Shown here piece after piece: positions 36,528 through 44,774 of a DNA stretch of 64,000 nt. The notes below the pieces were generated by a model. It was given only the letters and a program-made list of their open reading frames with translations, made no database searches and was not told where the DNA came from. Every line of letters begins with the position of its first letter. Position 1 is the stretch's first letter. The stretch spans positions 186,001 through 250,000 of the forward strand of contig NZ_VTOL01000004.1 of the NCBI RefSeq assembly GCF_009801115.1, in the 5' to 3' direction. The DNA comes from Dyadobacter sp. 3J3 (GTDB lineage: Bacteria > Bacteroidota > Bacteroidia > Cytophagales > Spirosomataceae). The position numbers and the translations under genes were made by a program.

Positions 36528-38216
36528 ATGAAAGCTATAAAATCGATATACATTGCCCTTTTTACAACGTTATGTCTTGTCACGACTTCATGCCAGGATC
36601 TGACTGAAACGAATGTTAATCCTAATGCTGCGGAAAATGTTTCGTCAAATTATATTTTGACTTACGTTCTTACCAACACAGGGAAAATTGTTTATACGCT
36701 GGGAAAGGATGGATCCAAGATCGGTGCGACCATGCAATATATGCAGGCGGGTACTAACGAAGGCGCAGCGATTATAAATCAATATGCATGGGTTCAGGAA
36801 GGCTGGATCAGCGCCTCCGGTGCAGGCGTTTTTGATGTACTCCGGAATAATAAAATTATTTATGACAATGGTGTTCGGGATAATAATCGTTTTTTTCAGG
36901 CAATTTCGCTTACAATGAAATCCCTGGTTTTCGGGCTTATGGCGGATTTGTATGGGGATATTCCTTATGCTGATGCATTGCAGGCTAGTTCAGGAGATTA
37001 TTTTCCAAAATATGATGCCCAGGCAGATGTTTACAAAGGAATTCTTACGGACTTAAAAACGGCCAGTGATCTGCTAAGCAGTCTGGAAGCAAAAGATGCC
37101 ATTAGTGCAACGTCTGATGTACTGTATAAAGGTGACGGGGCAAAATGGAAAAAACTTGCCAATTCTTTACGCCTGCGTTATTGCCTGAGACTTGCCGATA
37201 AAAAAGCAGAAATGAGTGCGCTTGGTATCAATCTGGAAACAGAATTTACACAGGCCAGTGCAGCTGCTTTTGCAAGCACAGCCGACAATGCGGTAATGAG
37301 TTTTATTGGAACAACGGGCGACAATTCTAATCCGGGTGGTCTTTTAAATTCAGCAAATCCAAATTATTTGTTGAAACCGGGAAAACCATTTGTGGATAAG
37401 CTGATTACGCTTAAAGATCCGAGACTTGAACGCTGGATTGCACCGGTTTTAAGAAAATGGGATTCCAAAGTCACAGCCGTAACGACGAAAACGGTTGTCA
37501 ATCAGTTTGGAGAAAGTTACTCTGTCGCGTATGTGCCTTCTACGGCGGCAAGCGCTGATACATCTTTGTATGTTGGTCTTCCTATTGGTATGTCAATTAC
37601 CTCGGCGATTGCATATAATAAAGGAAATGACGCAGCAACTTATCCTAATGAACGTAATCCGTACATTTCCTACATTCATGACCGCTATCGGAAAAATACA
37701 GATCCTTATGCTACCATGGATTTGATGACGTATGATGAGGTAGAATTTATTATTTCCGAAGCGGCCTTGCTGGGTGGGTTTGGAGTAAGTGATCCTGAAA
37801 CGCATTACAAAAATGCTATCCGCGCTTCCATGACCAAGGCGGGTGTATTTACTTCGACGACGTTTAATTTTGATAATTATTATGCTCAGCCTACGGTTTC
37901 TTATACAGGAGCCACCAATAAGCAGGAACGTATTATAGAGCAAAAATGGATTTCTTCATGGTTTGGTATTCAATCCTGGTTTGACTGGAGGCGTACAGGA
38001 TTTCCGGCTTTAAAAACAGGAGCAGTAGCGCAGTTTGGTCCTGCTTTGCCTATCCGTTATATGTATCCGGTTGCAAATGCTGATCCTAAATATCAGGTTA
38101 ATTATAAAGCAGCAATTGATAAGCTGGTCCCAACAAATTATGTCCCTACCGGACAAAGTAAAGACCATCATTATTCAAGAGTCTGGCTGATCCAGGGTTT
38201 GTCAAAACCATATTAA
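36528..38216 (+). CDS. SusD/RagB-family nutrient-binding outer-membrane lipoprotein (SusD_2 type)
   Basis: I place the start at the ATG at 36528 (MKAIKSIYIALFTTLCLVTT), 13 bp after susC; an ATG at 36501 overlaps susC and adds a charged leader before the signal. The lipobox is LVTTSC, with the lipidated Cys followed by QDLTETNVNPN, a start common in the SusD_2 subfamily. TPR-like helices include FFQAISLTMKSLVFGLMADL, YGDIPYADALQ, and EQKWISSWFGIQSWFDWRRT near the C-terminus. The 562-residue protein forms the lid over the SusC barrel and captures the substrate. Confidence 0.93.
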   Translation: MKAIKSIYIALFTTLCLVTTSCQDLTETNVNPNAAENVSSNYILTYVLTNTGKIVYTLGKDGSKIGATMQYMQAGTNEGAAIINQYAWVQEGWISASGAGVFDVLRNNKIIYDNGVRDNNRFFQAISLTMKSLVFGLMADLYGDIPYADALQASSGDYFPKYDAQADVYKGILTDLKTASDLLSSLEAKDAISATSDVLYKGDGAKWKKLANSLRLRYCLRLADKKAEMSALGINLETEFTQASAAAFASTADNAVMSFIGTTGDNSNPGGLLNSANPNYLLKPGKPFVDKLITLKDPRLERWIAPVLRKWDSKVTAVTTKTVVNQFGESYSVAYVPSTAASADTSLYVGLPIGMSITSAIAYNKGNDAATYPNERNPYISYIHDRYRKNTDPYATMDLMTYDEVEFIISEAALLGGFGVSDPETHYKNAIRASMTKAGVFTSTTFNFDNYYAQPTVSYTGATNKQERIIEQKWISSWFGIQSWFDWRRTGFPALKTGAVAQFGPALPIRYMYPVANADPKYQVNYKAAIDKLVPTNYVPTGQSKDHHYSRVWLIQGLSKPY

Positions 38217-38223
38217 ATCCGCC

Positions 38224-38298
38224 ATCAGCAGTCGGCTATTGGCATTCGGTTTGATGCTCGAAATTAAATCGGGACTGATTGCCGACAGCTGATAGCCG
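38224..38298. repeat. Dispersed GGCTATCAGC-type repeat, imperfect inverted pair
   Basis: The left arm ATCAGCAGTCGGCTAT and the right arm (minus strand ATCAGCTGTCGGCAAT) match at 12 of 16 positions and can fold against each other. The right arm, 38276-38298, is an exact inverted copy of 18140-18162. It lies between susD and the AraC gene and might act as a weak terminator. Confidence 0.65.
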
Positions 38299-38408
38299 GT
38301 TGCTAAATTTTCTTTTAAGATTTCAGGGAATAGAAATGATGTGATTGGTACTTATTAGGTTGAAAACAGTAGGACATAGCAGATATCGTCCTGATTCAAT
38401 TTACTACC

Positions 38409-39311
38409 ATGAAACCTCATTTTCATAAGGTTCCGATAAAATCCCAAAACTCGTTCAGCATAAGGCATGAGCAGGAATCCAGCTTTGGTACCGTCTGGCA
38501 TTATCATCCTGAACTAGAATTGCATTTTCTGATCAAAGGGCATGGAGTGCGTTTTATTGGCGATGATATCAGCAATTTCTCGGATGGGGAATTAATTCTT
38601 TTGGGAGAAAACCTGCCGCATACCTGGCGGGTTGAAGGCGGAGGTGGAAGTTCGGCTGTTGAGGTCATCATTATCCATTTTTTGCCTGATTGTCTTGGTG
38701 CTGATCTGCTGAATCTTCCCGAAGCTTATCTTATTCCAAAACTTTTTGAAAAGGCAAAAAAAGGGCTTGTTGTTAATGGAAAAGCGAAAGAAGAAGTTAT
38801 TGCATTAATGCGTTCAGCCGTGACGATGCAAAATCTGGACCGGCTAATTGCCCTGTTAACAATTCTGAAAATACTGGCCGAGACCAATGAAACTGAAACA
38901 ATTACTTCTGCCCACGCATTTTATAAATCCAACGATTCGGAAACACTTCGCTTGAATAAAGTGTATGCCTATACTTTATCAAACTATAAAAATCCTATTA
39001 CTTTGCAGGAAGTTGCTGCGATCGCGAATCTTGGCGTGACGTCTTTTTGCCGTTATTTCAAACTGATGACGAAGAAAACGTACAATGATTTTCTTGTCGA
39101 GATTCGTATCAGTCATGCGTGTCGTTTTTTAATTGAAGACAGGCAGACGATTGAAGTAATTTGTTTTGAATGTGGATTTAATAACATTTCAAATTTTTAC
39201 CGACATTTCAAAAACGTAACAGATATGACGCCTTTGGAATACAAAAGGAAGTATTTGTTCAAAGCAAAAAAGGAAGTGGGGAGAGTTACGGAAAGTGTGA
39301 ATAGATTTTGA
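38409..39311 (+). CDS. AraC-family transcriptional regulator with N-terminal cupin
   Basis: The 300-residue protein has an N-terminal cupin-like sensor domain (VWHYHPELELHFLIKGHGVR, DGELILLGENLPHTWR). The C-terminal double helix-turn-helix is ITLQEVAAIANLGVTSFCRY and TIEVICFECGFNNISNFYRH, then PLEYKRKY. AraC proteins of this build usually sense sugars and activate uptake or catabolic genes. It lies 192 bp after susD on the same strand, across a repeat, so it could regulate the symporter/lyase or susCD genes; no operator can be named. Confidence 0.9.
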   Translation: MKPHFHKVPIKSQNSFSIRHEQESSFGTVWHYHPELELHFLIKGHGVRFIGDDISNFSDGELILLGENLPHTWRVEGGGGSSAVEVIIIHFLPDCLGADLLNLPEAYLIPKLFEKAKKGLVVNGKAKEEVIALMRSAVTMQNLDRLIALLTILKILAETNETETITSAHAFYKSNDSETLRLNKVYAYTLSNYKNPITLQEVAAIANLGVTSFCRYFKLMTKKTYNDFLVEIRISHACRFLIEDRQTIEVICFECGFNNISNFYRHFKNVTDMTPLEYKRKYLFKAKKEVGRVTESVNRF

Positions 39312-39320
39312 TAAAAGAAA

Positions 39321-39369
39321 ACAGCCTAAGAAAAACAGAAATTTAACCGACTGTTTTCTCTTAGGCTGT
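39321..39369. terminator. Bidirectional terminator between araC-type and doxX-type genes
   Basis: Arms of 18-19 nt (ACAGCCTAAG-AAAAACAG and CTGTTTT-CTCTTAGGCTGT) pair with a one-base bulge around a 12-nt loop. It begins 10 nt past the AraC stop and lies between convergent genes. Confidence 0.8.
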
Positions 39370-39435
39370 CTTTAAGCAACAATATTGTTGTTTCAATGGT
39401 CTGACCGCCGAAAGCCGACCGCCGAAGTCACAATG

Positions 39436-39870
39436 TTAATTATCGTGATTTTTCATCCATTCGTCCATCGAGAATTTTCCTGATCCGATGACCGTAAAAG
39501 TTATAACGAGAATAAGCGTGATAGCTGACAGCCACAATTCAGAATTGAAATAGGAAAAACCTGTTCTCAGGTTTACCATGAATACGGCAGCGATCAAAAT
39601 CGGGATTTGAAAGATAGATGCTGTTCGGGTAAGGCATCCGAGTGCAATTAAAAATCCACCGAAAATATGCGCAAAAGCCACATAGTGAACGGCCATCACA
39701 GAATACAGATGAAAATCCATATTACTGATCAGGTGTGAGAGCCGGGCGGTGTCGCTGATAAAACTGATACCCTTTACAAACAAAAGTACGCCCAGGCCAA
39801 TACGAACTACATCCATCCAAGCCGGGTGATGAGTATCACCCCAGCGTTCAATCCGGTTTATTGTTTCCAT
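39436..39870 (-). CDS. DoxX-family membrane protein
   Basis: The 144-residue protein has four helices in the DoxX arrangement: WMDVVRIGLGVLLFVKGISF, HYVAFAHIFGGFLIALGCLT, IPILIAAVFMVNLRTGFSYF and LWLSAITLILVITFTVIGSG. DoxX-like proteins are small quinone-pool-associated or redox membrane proteins whose exact role is poorly defined. The gene stands alone, 119 bp downstream of the MHS transporter on the same strand, and could be co-transcribed with it. Confidence 0.85.
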   Translation of the reverse strand: METINRIERWGDTHHPAWMDVVRIGLGVLLFVKGISFISDTARLSHLISNMDFHLYSVMAVHYVAFAHIFGGFLIALGCLTRTASIFQIPILIAAVFMVNLRTGFSYFNSELWLSAITLILVITFTVIGSGKFSMDEWMKNHDN

Positions 39871-39989
39871 AACTGTCAGAATGTTTTGATTTTCAGAAAG
39901 TTATAAAATTACAAACACGAAGTCAATAGATAAATTATCTTTTTAATTTGAAAAGTGCAGTTTTGTAACTTGAACTATACGTCGGATTA

Positions 39990-41303
39990 TTAATGTTCGA
40001 TAAGCGAAGTATGTTTGGTATCCTTCATGGTAATATAAACCGTCAGAGAAATCAATATACACACCGTTACGTACCAGTAATAATAACTTTCGTGGCCCGC
40101 ATTTTTAAACCAAAGTGCCAGATATTCAGCCGTTCCGCCAAAAATAGCGACGGTTATTGAATAAGGTAATCCAACACCGAGCGCACGAACTTCAACCGGA
40201 AATAATTCCGCTTTTACTACCGCGTTAATGGATGTATAACCACTGACAATAATCAGCGCTCCCATCAATAAACCGAATGCGCCCCACTGTGTTGAGGTAT
40301 GGCTCAAAGTAGTCAGCAAAGGAACCGTGCATAATGTTCCTAAAACTCCAAATCCGATCAATAACGGTCTTCTACCGACTTTATCGCTTAAAGCTCCAAA
40401 AACTGGTTGTAACAATGCGAAAATAAGGAGCGAGCAAAATGTTAAAGTCGTTGACTGGCCTTTGGTTAATCCAACTGTATTGACCAAGAATTTCTGCATG
40501 TAAGTGGTGTAGGTATAAAATGCCAAAGTTCCGCCGAGTGTTAATCCCACAACCACTGAAAGTGCTTTTGGATGCTTTAACAGCTCTTTTATCGATCCTT
40601 CTTTTTTGACGGTAGAAGTACTTTTATTTCTGAAAGCTTCTGTTTCATGCAAGTTGCTCCGCAAATAAAGTGCGATTAACGATAGTATGGCACCGATGAC
40701 AAAAGGAATCCGCCATCCCCATTCGTGCATTTGTTGGTCGGTTAAAAATATTCTTTGCAGGATTAATTGTAAACCAAGTGCAATTAATTGTCCGCCGATT
40801 AAGGTAACATATTGAAAACTGGAATAAAATCCACGTCTTTCTTTGGTTGCAACTTCGCTTAAATATGTGGCCGAAGTTCCGTATTCTCCGCCGACACTCA
40901 ATCCTTGTAATAATCTGGCGACTAAAAGTAAAATAGGCGCCGCAATGCCGATCGTGCTATATCCGGGCAAAAATGCTATTAATAAAGAGCCAAATGACAT
41001 GAGTAAAACGGATAACGTCATCGCTTCTTTTCTGCCTTTTGTATCCGCCAGTTTTCCAAAAATATAACCACCAATCGGTCGCATCAAAAATCCAACGGCA
41101 AAAATTCCTGCGGTATTTATAAGTTGCACGGTGGGGTTGGAGCCGGGAAAAAATGTTCCGGCGAAATAGAGCGAGAAAGCTGAGTAAGCATACCAGTCGT
41201 ACCATTCAACCAAATTGCCGATTGAACCGCCCATAATAGCTTTTAGTCGCCAGCTGGTATCGTCTTTATGTGGAAGTGTCTCGGAGGTATTTGTTTCTGT
41301 CAT
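39990..41303 (-). CDS. MFS transporter, metabolite:H+ symporter (MHS) family
   Basis: The 437-residue, 12-helix protein has the MHS opening GNLVEWYDWYAYSAF, motif A GGYIFGKLADTKGRKEAM, RLLQGLSVGGEYGTSATYL and a second motif A-like segment, GALSDKVGRRPLL. This subfamily includes alpha-ketoglutarate (KgtP) and proline/betaine (ProP) permeases. The absence of a long C-terminal coiled coil argues against ProP and favours a KgtP-like dicarboxylate carrier. The substrate remains inference. Confidence 0.88.
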   Translation of the reverse strand: MTETNTSETLPHKDDTSWRLKAIMGGSIGNLVEWYDWYAYSAFSLYFAGTFFPGSNPTVQLINTAGIFAVGFLMRPIGGYIFGKLADTKGRKEAMTLSVLLMSFGSLLIAFLPGYSTIGIAAPILLLVARLLQGLSVGGEYGTSATYLSEVATKERRGFYSSFQYVTLIGGQLIALGLQLILQRIFLTDQQMHEWGWRIPFVIGAILSLIALYLRSNLHETEAFRNKSTSTVKKEGSIKELLKHPKALSVVVGLTLGGTLAFYTYTTYMQKFLVNTVGLTKGQSTTLTFCSLLIFALLQPVFGALSDKVGRRPLLIGFGVLGTLCTVPLLTTLSHTSTQWGAFGLLMGALIIVSGYTSINAVVKAELFPVEVRALGVGLPYSITVAIFGGTAEYLALWFKNAGHESYYYWYVTVCILISLTVYITMKDTKHTSLIEH

Positions 41304-41471
41304 TTAAATTAAAGAATTTCAGGGAAAAACGGGAGTTCTTAAAGATAGAAGATTTTGGGGAGACGTTATACAGGGATGTTGAAAATGTTACTATCAGGAG
41401 ATGTGTAAGTCCAACCCAAAGAAATTTCCTATCTTTTGAAACTGAAAGCAGAATTCAGGATAAAACTATTC

Positions 41472-41672
41472 ATGAAAATTTTTGCCAACAAAAAGATCCG
41501 AAATGTTTCAATCGTGTTGACGGTAATTCACGCGCTCGCATTGATGTTTACACCGAGAACCTCGTGGAGCTATGATCCGAAGGAAATTGGATTTTGGCTG
41601 GCGATTTTCAGTGCGGTTTCTAGTACTGTTGTATTCAATTTATTTTTTGTTAAATTTCCGAACAAGGATTGA
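41472..41672 (+). CDS. Small hypothetical membrane protein
   Basis: The ATG at 41472 gives 66 residues with two hydrophobic segments (IRNVSIVLTVIHALALMF and IGFWLAIFSAVSSTVVFNLF) and a basic N-terminus (MKIFANKKIRN). I recognise no family. An in-frame TTG 36 nt upstream is less likely. It lies 53 bp before a small lipoprotein gene on the same strand. Confidence 0.5.
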   Translation: MKIFANKKIRNVSIVLTVIHALALMFTPRTSWSYDPKEIGFWLAIFSAVSSTVVFNLFFVKFPNKD

Positions 41673-41724
41673 ATTTACCGGAATTATCTATTTTTTATCA
41701 ATTCAAATATCAAACCCTTCTCAA

Positions 41725-42078
41725 ATGAAAAATTATACTAAACTGATTTTATTGTTATTTATTTTATCTTCCTGTGCTTCGGTTAAAGTAGAGAAATTAT
41801 CCAAAAATTCACCCAAATCTCAAAACTGTGACCTGGAAGTATTTAATAATGAAAGTGAAGTAAAAAGAAAGTTTGAAGTAATCTGTTCGCTTGATAGCAA
41901 AACAGGCAACTCCATCTGGAATAAAAGAACAGCCGAAGCAGCCATAGAAAATGCTAAAAATAAAGCCTGCGAGTGCGGTGCTGATGCGATTATAGTAACA
42001 TCTTCGGGAAGAACGAAGCTTAAATTTTATTCTTATCGGAGAGGGGTTGCGACCATGAAAGGGGTTAGGTATTTGTAG
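41725..42078 (+). CDS. Small hypothetical lipoprotein
   Basis: The 117-residue protein starts with a lipoprotein signal (MKNYTKLILLLFILSSCAS, lipidated Cys17). The mature part contains several cysteines (NCDLEVF, VICSLD, KACECGADAIIVTSSG). The stretch AEAAIENAKNKACECGADAI resembles the small Rcs-type or YbjQ-like lipoproteins that end in an ADAI-VTSSG segment, but I cannot name the family with certainty. Confidence 0.7.
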   Translation: MKNYTKLILLLFILSSCASVKVEKLSKNSPKSQNCDLEVFNNESEVKRKFEVICSLDSKTGNSIWNKRTAEAAIENAKNKACECGADAIIVTSSGRTKLKFYSYRRGVATMKGVRYL

Positions 42079-42156
42079 GATTTACGTTTATTTTTCCAGC
42101 GTTACAAACGCTACAAAATGAAACACCGATTGCAAATCGCAAATCGGTGTTAGTGC

Positions 42157-42957
42157 TCAAACTAATTTCTGAATAATTTGGGCCGCCTTCTCAACCAAAT
42201 TTCCATGCCCCGCAGCAATCAAAAAGTATTGCTCTTCCGTAAGAAGCGCAGATAATTCCTTCACATCTTTTGCTTTCAATAGCTTATCATATTTCCCGAT
42301 AAACAAGTAAACCTTCGTTCCTTTAAGTTTTTTATAAACCGCAGATATATCAAATTTTAACATCCGGAAAGCTAGCCAGGAGCGATAAATCGTTTCCTGT
42401 CGTTTGGGGTCGTCGATCATGAATTGTGTAAAACGGATCAGGCTTTTGTGGATAAGTCCAAGTTTTTCGAACATATAGGCTGATTTAATTAAAACATCAG
42501 GATTTTGAAGTACCCAATGGAAAAGTTTCCGTGTTGGCCAGAAGCGGGAAGCCAGCGTATAAAGTGGATGTTCGGAAACTCCGTCCGGTGCAATTAAAAA
42601 AGCATTATCAATCTGTGATGAAAATTCCTCCAAAGTGGCTAACGCAAATCTTCCTCCCATACTGAAAGCTGCGATATCAAAACGGCCAATCTGATTGTCT
42701 TTCAAAAATTCAGAAACCAATGTTTTCCATAATGTTTTGGTAATAATATCCTGATCTGAAAATGAGTCATCACCGTGGATTCCTTTGTTTTGACCGTGAA
42801 AGAATAAATCGAACGCGTAGATTGTGTAATGGTCTCCTAAAAGATCGGAGAAAGATTGAAAGCAGGCTAAACCGGTTTGGCCAATGCCGTGGAAGGCGAG
42901 AAGGATTTTTGGGCCGTGGCCGAGTTTATGATGATGAAGAATTTCATTTTCACTCAT
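42157..42957 (-). CDS. Alpha/beta hydrolase
   Basis: The 266-residue protein shows the alpha/beta hydrolase core. The oxyanion-hole region is LLAFHGIGQTG, and the nucleophile elbow FSMGG puts Ser99 in an SxGG-type turn (AAFSMGGRFAL). An acidic residue follows in FIGKYDKLL, and the catalytic His is in AAGHGNLVEKA near the C-terminus. The substrate is unknown. Its ATG overlaps the stop of the upstream RelE-type toxin gene by 8 bp (ATGAGTGA), so it is probably translated in coupling with the toxin-antitoxin operon. Confidence 0.85.
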   Translation of the reverse strand: MSENEILHHHKLGHGPKILLAFHGIGQTGLACFQSFSDLLGDHYTIYAFDLFFHGQNKGIHGDDSFSDQDIITKTLWKTLVSEFLKDNQIGRFDIAAFSMGGRFALATLEEFSSQIDNAFLIAPDGVSEHPLYTLASRFWPTRKLFHWVLQNPDVLIKSAYMFEKLGLIHKSLIRFTQFMIDDPKRQETIYRSWLAFRMLKFDISAVYKKLKGTKVYLFIGKYDKLLKAKDVKELSALLTEEQYFLIAAGHGNLVEKAAQIIQKLV

Positions 42958-43213
42958 AAGCGTCTCTGCGATGCCTTACACCGGAAACTTCCACAATCTT
43001 TATAACGTCGTAAATTGAATACAGGACGCGATAATTTCCGATTCGAATTCTATATATATTGGATGCAGAGGTTAATTTTTTACAACCCGGAGGACGTGGA
43101 TCGACGGATAATAATTGAATAGCAGGAATTATTCTTTGAACTTCTATTTTTTGAAGCTTACGTATTTCTTTTTGAGCAGAACTAGTAACAATTACTTCAT
43201 AAATTTTAGGCAT
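42950..43213 (-). CDS. RelE/ParE-type toxin of a type II toxin-antitoxin system
   Basis: The 87-residue protein has the RelE-fold layout: YEVIVTSSAQKEIRKLQ, PAIQLLSVDPRPPGCKKLTS, YRIRIGNYRVLYSIYD and a C-terminal HRRDAYE. RelE members cleave mRNA at the ribosome, while ParE members inhibit gyrase. The basic Arg-rich C-terminus and the RIRIGNYRVLY strand fit RelE better, but this is not decisive. The start overlaps the antitoxin stop by 8 bp (ATGCCTAA), the standard antitoxin-first arrangement. Confidence 0.88.
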   Translation of the reverse strand: MPKIYEVIVTSSAQKEIRKLQKIEVQRIIPAIQLLSVDPRPPGCKKLTSASNIYRIRIGNYRVLYSIYDVIKIVEVSGVRHRRDAYE

Positions 43214-43397
43214 CGAATTTACCCTCCGCCGTTAATTCCTGAACAAATTTATCCAAAGACATAGAGTCTTCTTTCTTTCTTTCTTCTACAAGAAGAGCGT
43301 CCAATATATCTTCTACAATCTGTCCGTGCTCCTCTAAGGAAATAATGAGATCGGTCTTCTGACCTTTTTCATTGGTTATATATCGGATACCAGTCAT
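43206..43397 (-). CDS. Antitoxin of the RelBE-type pair
   Basis: The 63-residue acidic protein (MTGIRYITNEKGQKTDLIIS, then LEEHGQIVEDILDALLVEER) fits the short antitoxins placed before RelE toxins. The N-terminal part has the beta-strand pattern of a Phd/YefM-like dimer and the rest is helical and charged to wrap the toxin. Identification rests mainly on size, order and the 8-bp overlap. Such antitoxins usually repress their own operon; I could not find a clear palindromic operator upstream. Confidence 0.8.
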   Translation of the reverse strand: MTGIRYITNEKGQKTDLIISLEEHGQIVEDILDALLVEERKKEDSMSLDKFVQELTAEGKFDA

Positions 43398-43420
43398 AGT
43401 TTTTTTTCATAAATATAAAA

Positions 43421-43465
43421 AAAACCTCCGAACAAATCCACTTCTGAATAATGTCCGGAGGTTTT
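43421..43465 (-). terminator. Terminator of prfB
   Basis: Arms AAAACCTCCGAACA and TGTCCGGAGGTTTT pair with one mismatch around a 17-nt loop. On the minus strand TTTTTTATATTT follows. It begins 19 nt past the prfB stop. Confidence 0.85.
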
Positions 43466-43483
43466 CTTCAAATTCAATATTGC

Positions 43484-44558
43484 TTAATACTCCATCAAAT
43501 ACGCTTTAATGAAATCATTAATCTCTCCATTTAAAACAGCATCTGTATTAGAAGTCTGATGGTCTGTGCGATGGTCTTTCACACGACGGTCATCCAATAC
43601 ATAACTCCGGATCTGGGAACCCCATTCGATTTTACGTTTGGAAGCTTCCACCTCTGCACGGGCTGCATTACGTTTTTCCAGTTCTGCCTGATAAAGACGG
43701 GATTTTAATAAACGAATTGCAACTTCTTTGTTCATCAGCTGAGAACGTTCCTGTTGGCAAGCAATCACAATGCCCGAAGGTTTATGATGCAGACGAACTG
43801 CCGTTTCCACCTTATTCACATTTTGTCCACCTGCACCACCAGAACGATACGTATCCCAGGTAATGTCAGCAAGATTGACATCGATTTCGATGGTATCATC
43901 TGCCAATGGGTAAACATAAACCGAAGTAAATGAAGTATGGCGACGGGCATTTGAATCAAACGGTGAAATCCGGACCAGGCGATGAACGCCATTTTCCGAC
44001 TTCAAATTTCCATAAGCATATTCACCGGAAATCTCTAATGTTACTGATTTGATACCAGCCACATCACCATCCTGCAAATCTACCTCACGTACTTTGTAGC
44101 CATTTTTTTCTGCCCACATGATGTACATCCGCATGAGCATCGATGCCCAGTCCTGCGATTCAGTACCACCGGCACCGGAGTTAATTTCAATAACGGCCGG
44201 AAGTTCGTCGCCTTCTTCGCCCATCATTTTACGGAATTCAATTTCGTCAAGCTTCGCTTCCAGCTTTTTGCCTTCTTCGTCTACCTCTTCTTCGGTAGCT
44301 TCGCTTGCGTCATAAAATTCCCAGATCGTATCCAGGTCGTCGCGTAATCTTGAAAGATCTTCAAATCCTGTGGTCCAGAATTTAAGTCCGCGAATTTCCT
44401 TCATTGTTTTCTCAGCCCGTTCCGAGTCGCCCCAGAATTCCGGTTGAGAAGTTTGTTGTTCAAGGTCGTCTAGCTGTTTTTTTCGGTTAGCGTAGTCAAA
44501 GATACCTCCCCAAAGCCTCTACACGGGCCTTCAAGTCTTTCAATTGATCAAGTGTCAT
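43484..44558 (-). CDS. prfB: Peptide chain release factor 2 (programmed +1 frameshift)
   Basis: Translation begins at the ATG at 44558 ([20 protein letters not shown], 20 codons) and meets an in-frame TGA at 44498-44496. Reading shifts +1 at CTT-TGA-C and continues from GAC at 44497 as [16 protein letters not shown] and on into the main frame, for a total of about 357 residues. In that numbering the RF2 tripeptide SPF is at 198-200 and the GGQ peptidyl-hydrolysis motif (RSGGAGGQ) at 243-245, close to E. coli positions. It terminates at UGA and UAA. Low RF2 favours the shift, so the gene self-regulates. A conventional search would miss the first 51 residues. Confidence 0.96.
44495..44511 (-). 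promoter_or_regulatory. RF2 programmed frameshift site with internal Shine-Dalgarno
   Basis: On the minus strand the sequence is GGGGAGG-TAT-CTT-TGA-C. The anti-16S-like GGGGAGG lies 3 nt before the slippery CTT, and the stop is followed by C. All three known elements of bacterial RF2 autoregulation are present. Confidence 0.95.
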
Positions 44559-44637
44559 TGAATTTTTTGAATTTTTAGATGGAAAATTTATTGAGTTTTT
44601 TGGCTCCAATTATTATAGAATATTGTTACCATCAATG

Positions 44638-44645
44638 CAAAGGTA
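44638..44645 (-). promoter_or_regulatory. -7 promoter element of prfB
   Basis: The minus strand reads TACCTTTG (TAnnTTTG), 80 nt before the prfB ATG. No TTTG is found at -33. It is divergent from the lpd promoter 75 bp away. Confidence 0.6.
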
Positions 44646-44719
44646 TAACAATTCAGGATTAGTGTCAGTTTCACATAAATACGTAACTGTTTAGATGTAG
44701 TGTTTCCGGCAAATCATCG

Positions 44720-44727
44720 TACCTTTG
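44720..44727 (+). promoter_or_regulatory. -7 promoter element of lpd
   Basis: TACCTTTG is an exact TAnnTTTG match, 47 nt before the lpd start. The -33 region (CTGTTTAG, about 44688-44695) is a weak match. Confidence 0.65.
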
Positions 44728-44774
44728 CATGAAATTTTTGTCAACCCATTTCTTTCAAATAAAAATACTAGAAA

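Noticed and set aside
42950-43397. Toxin-antitoxin pair as a sign of a mobile island or defence cluster
   Set aside because: No integrase, transposase or restriction genes, or direct repeats, are seen around it, and base composition looks like the neighbours.
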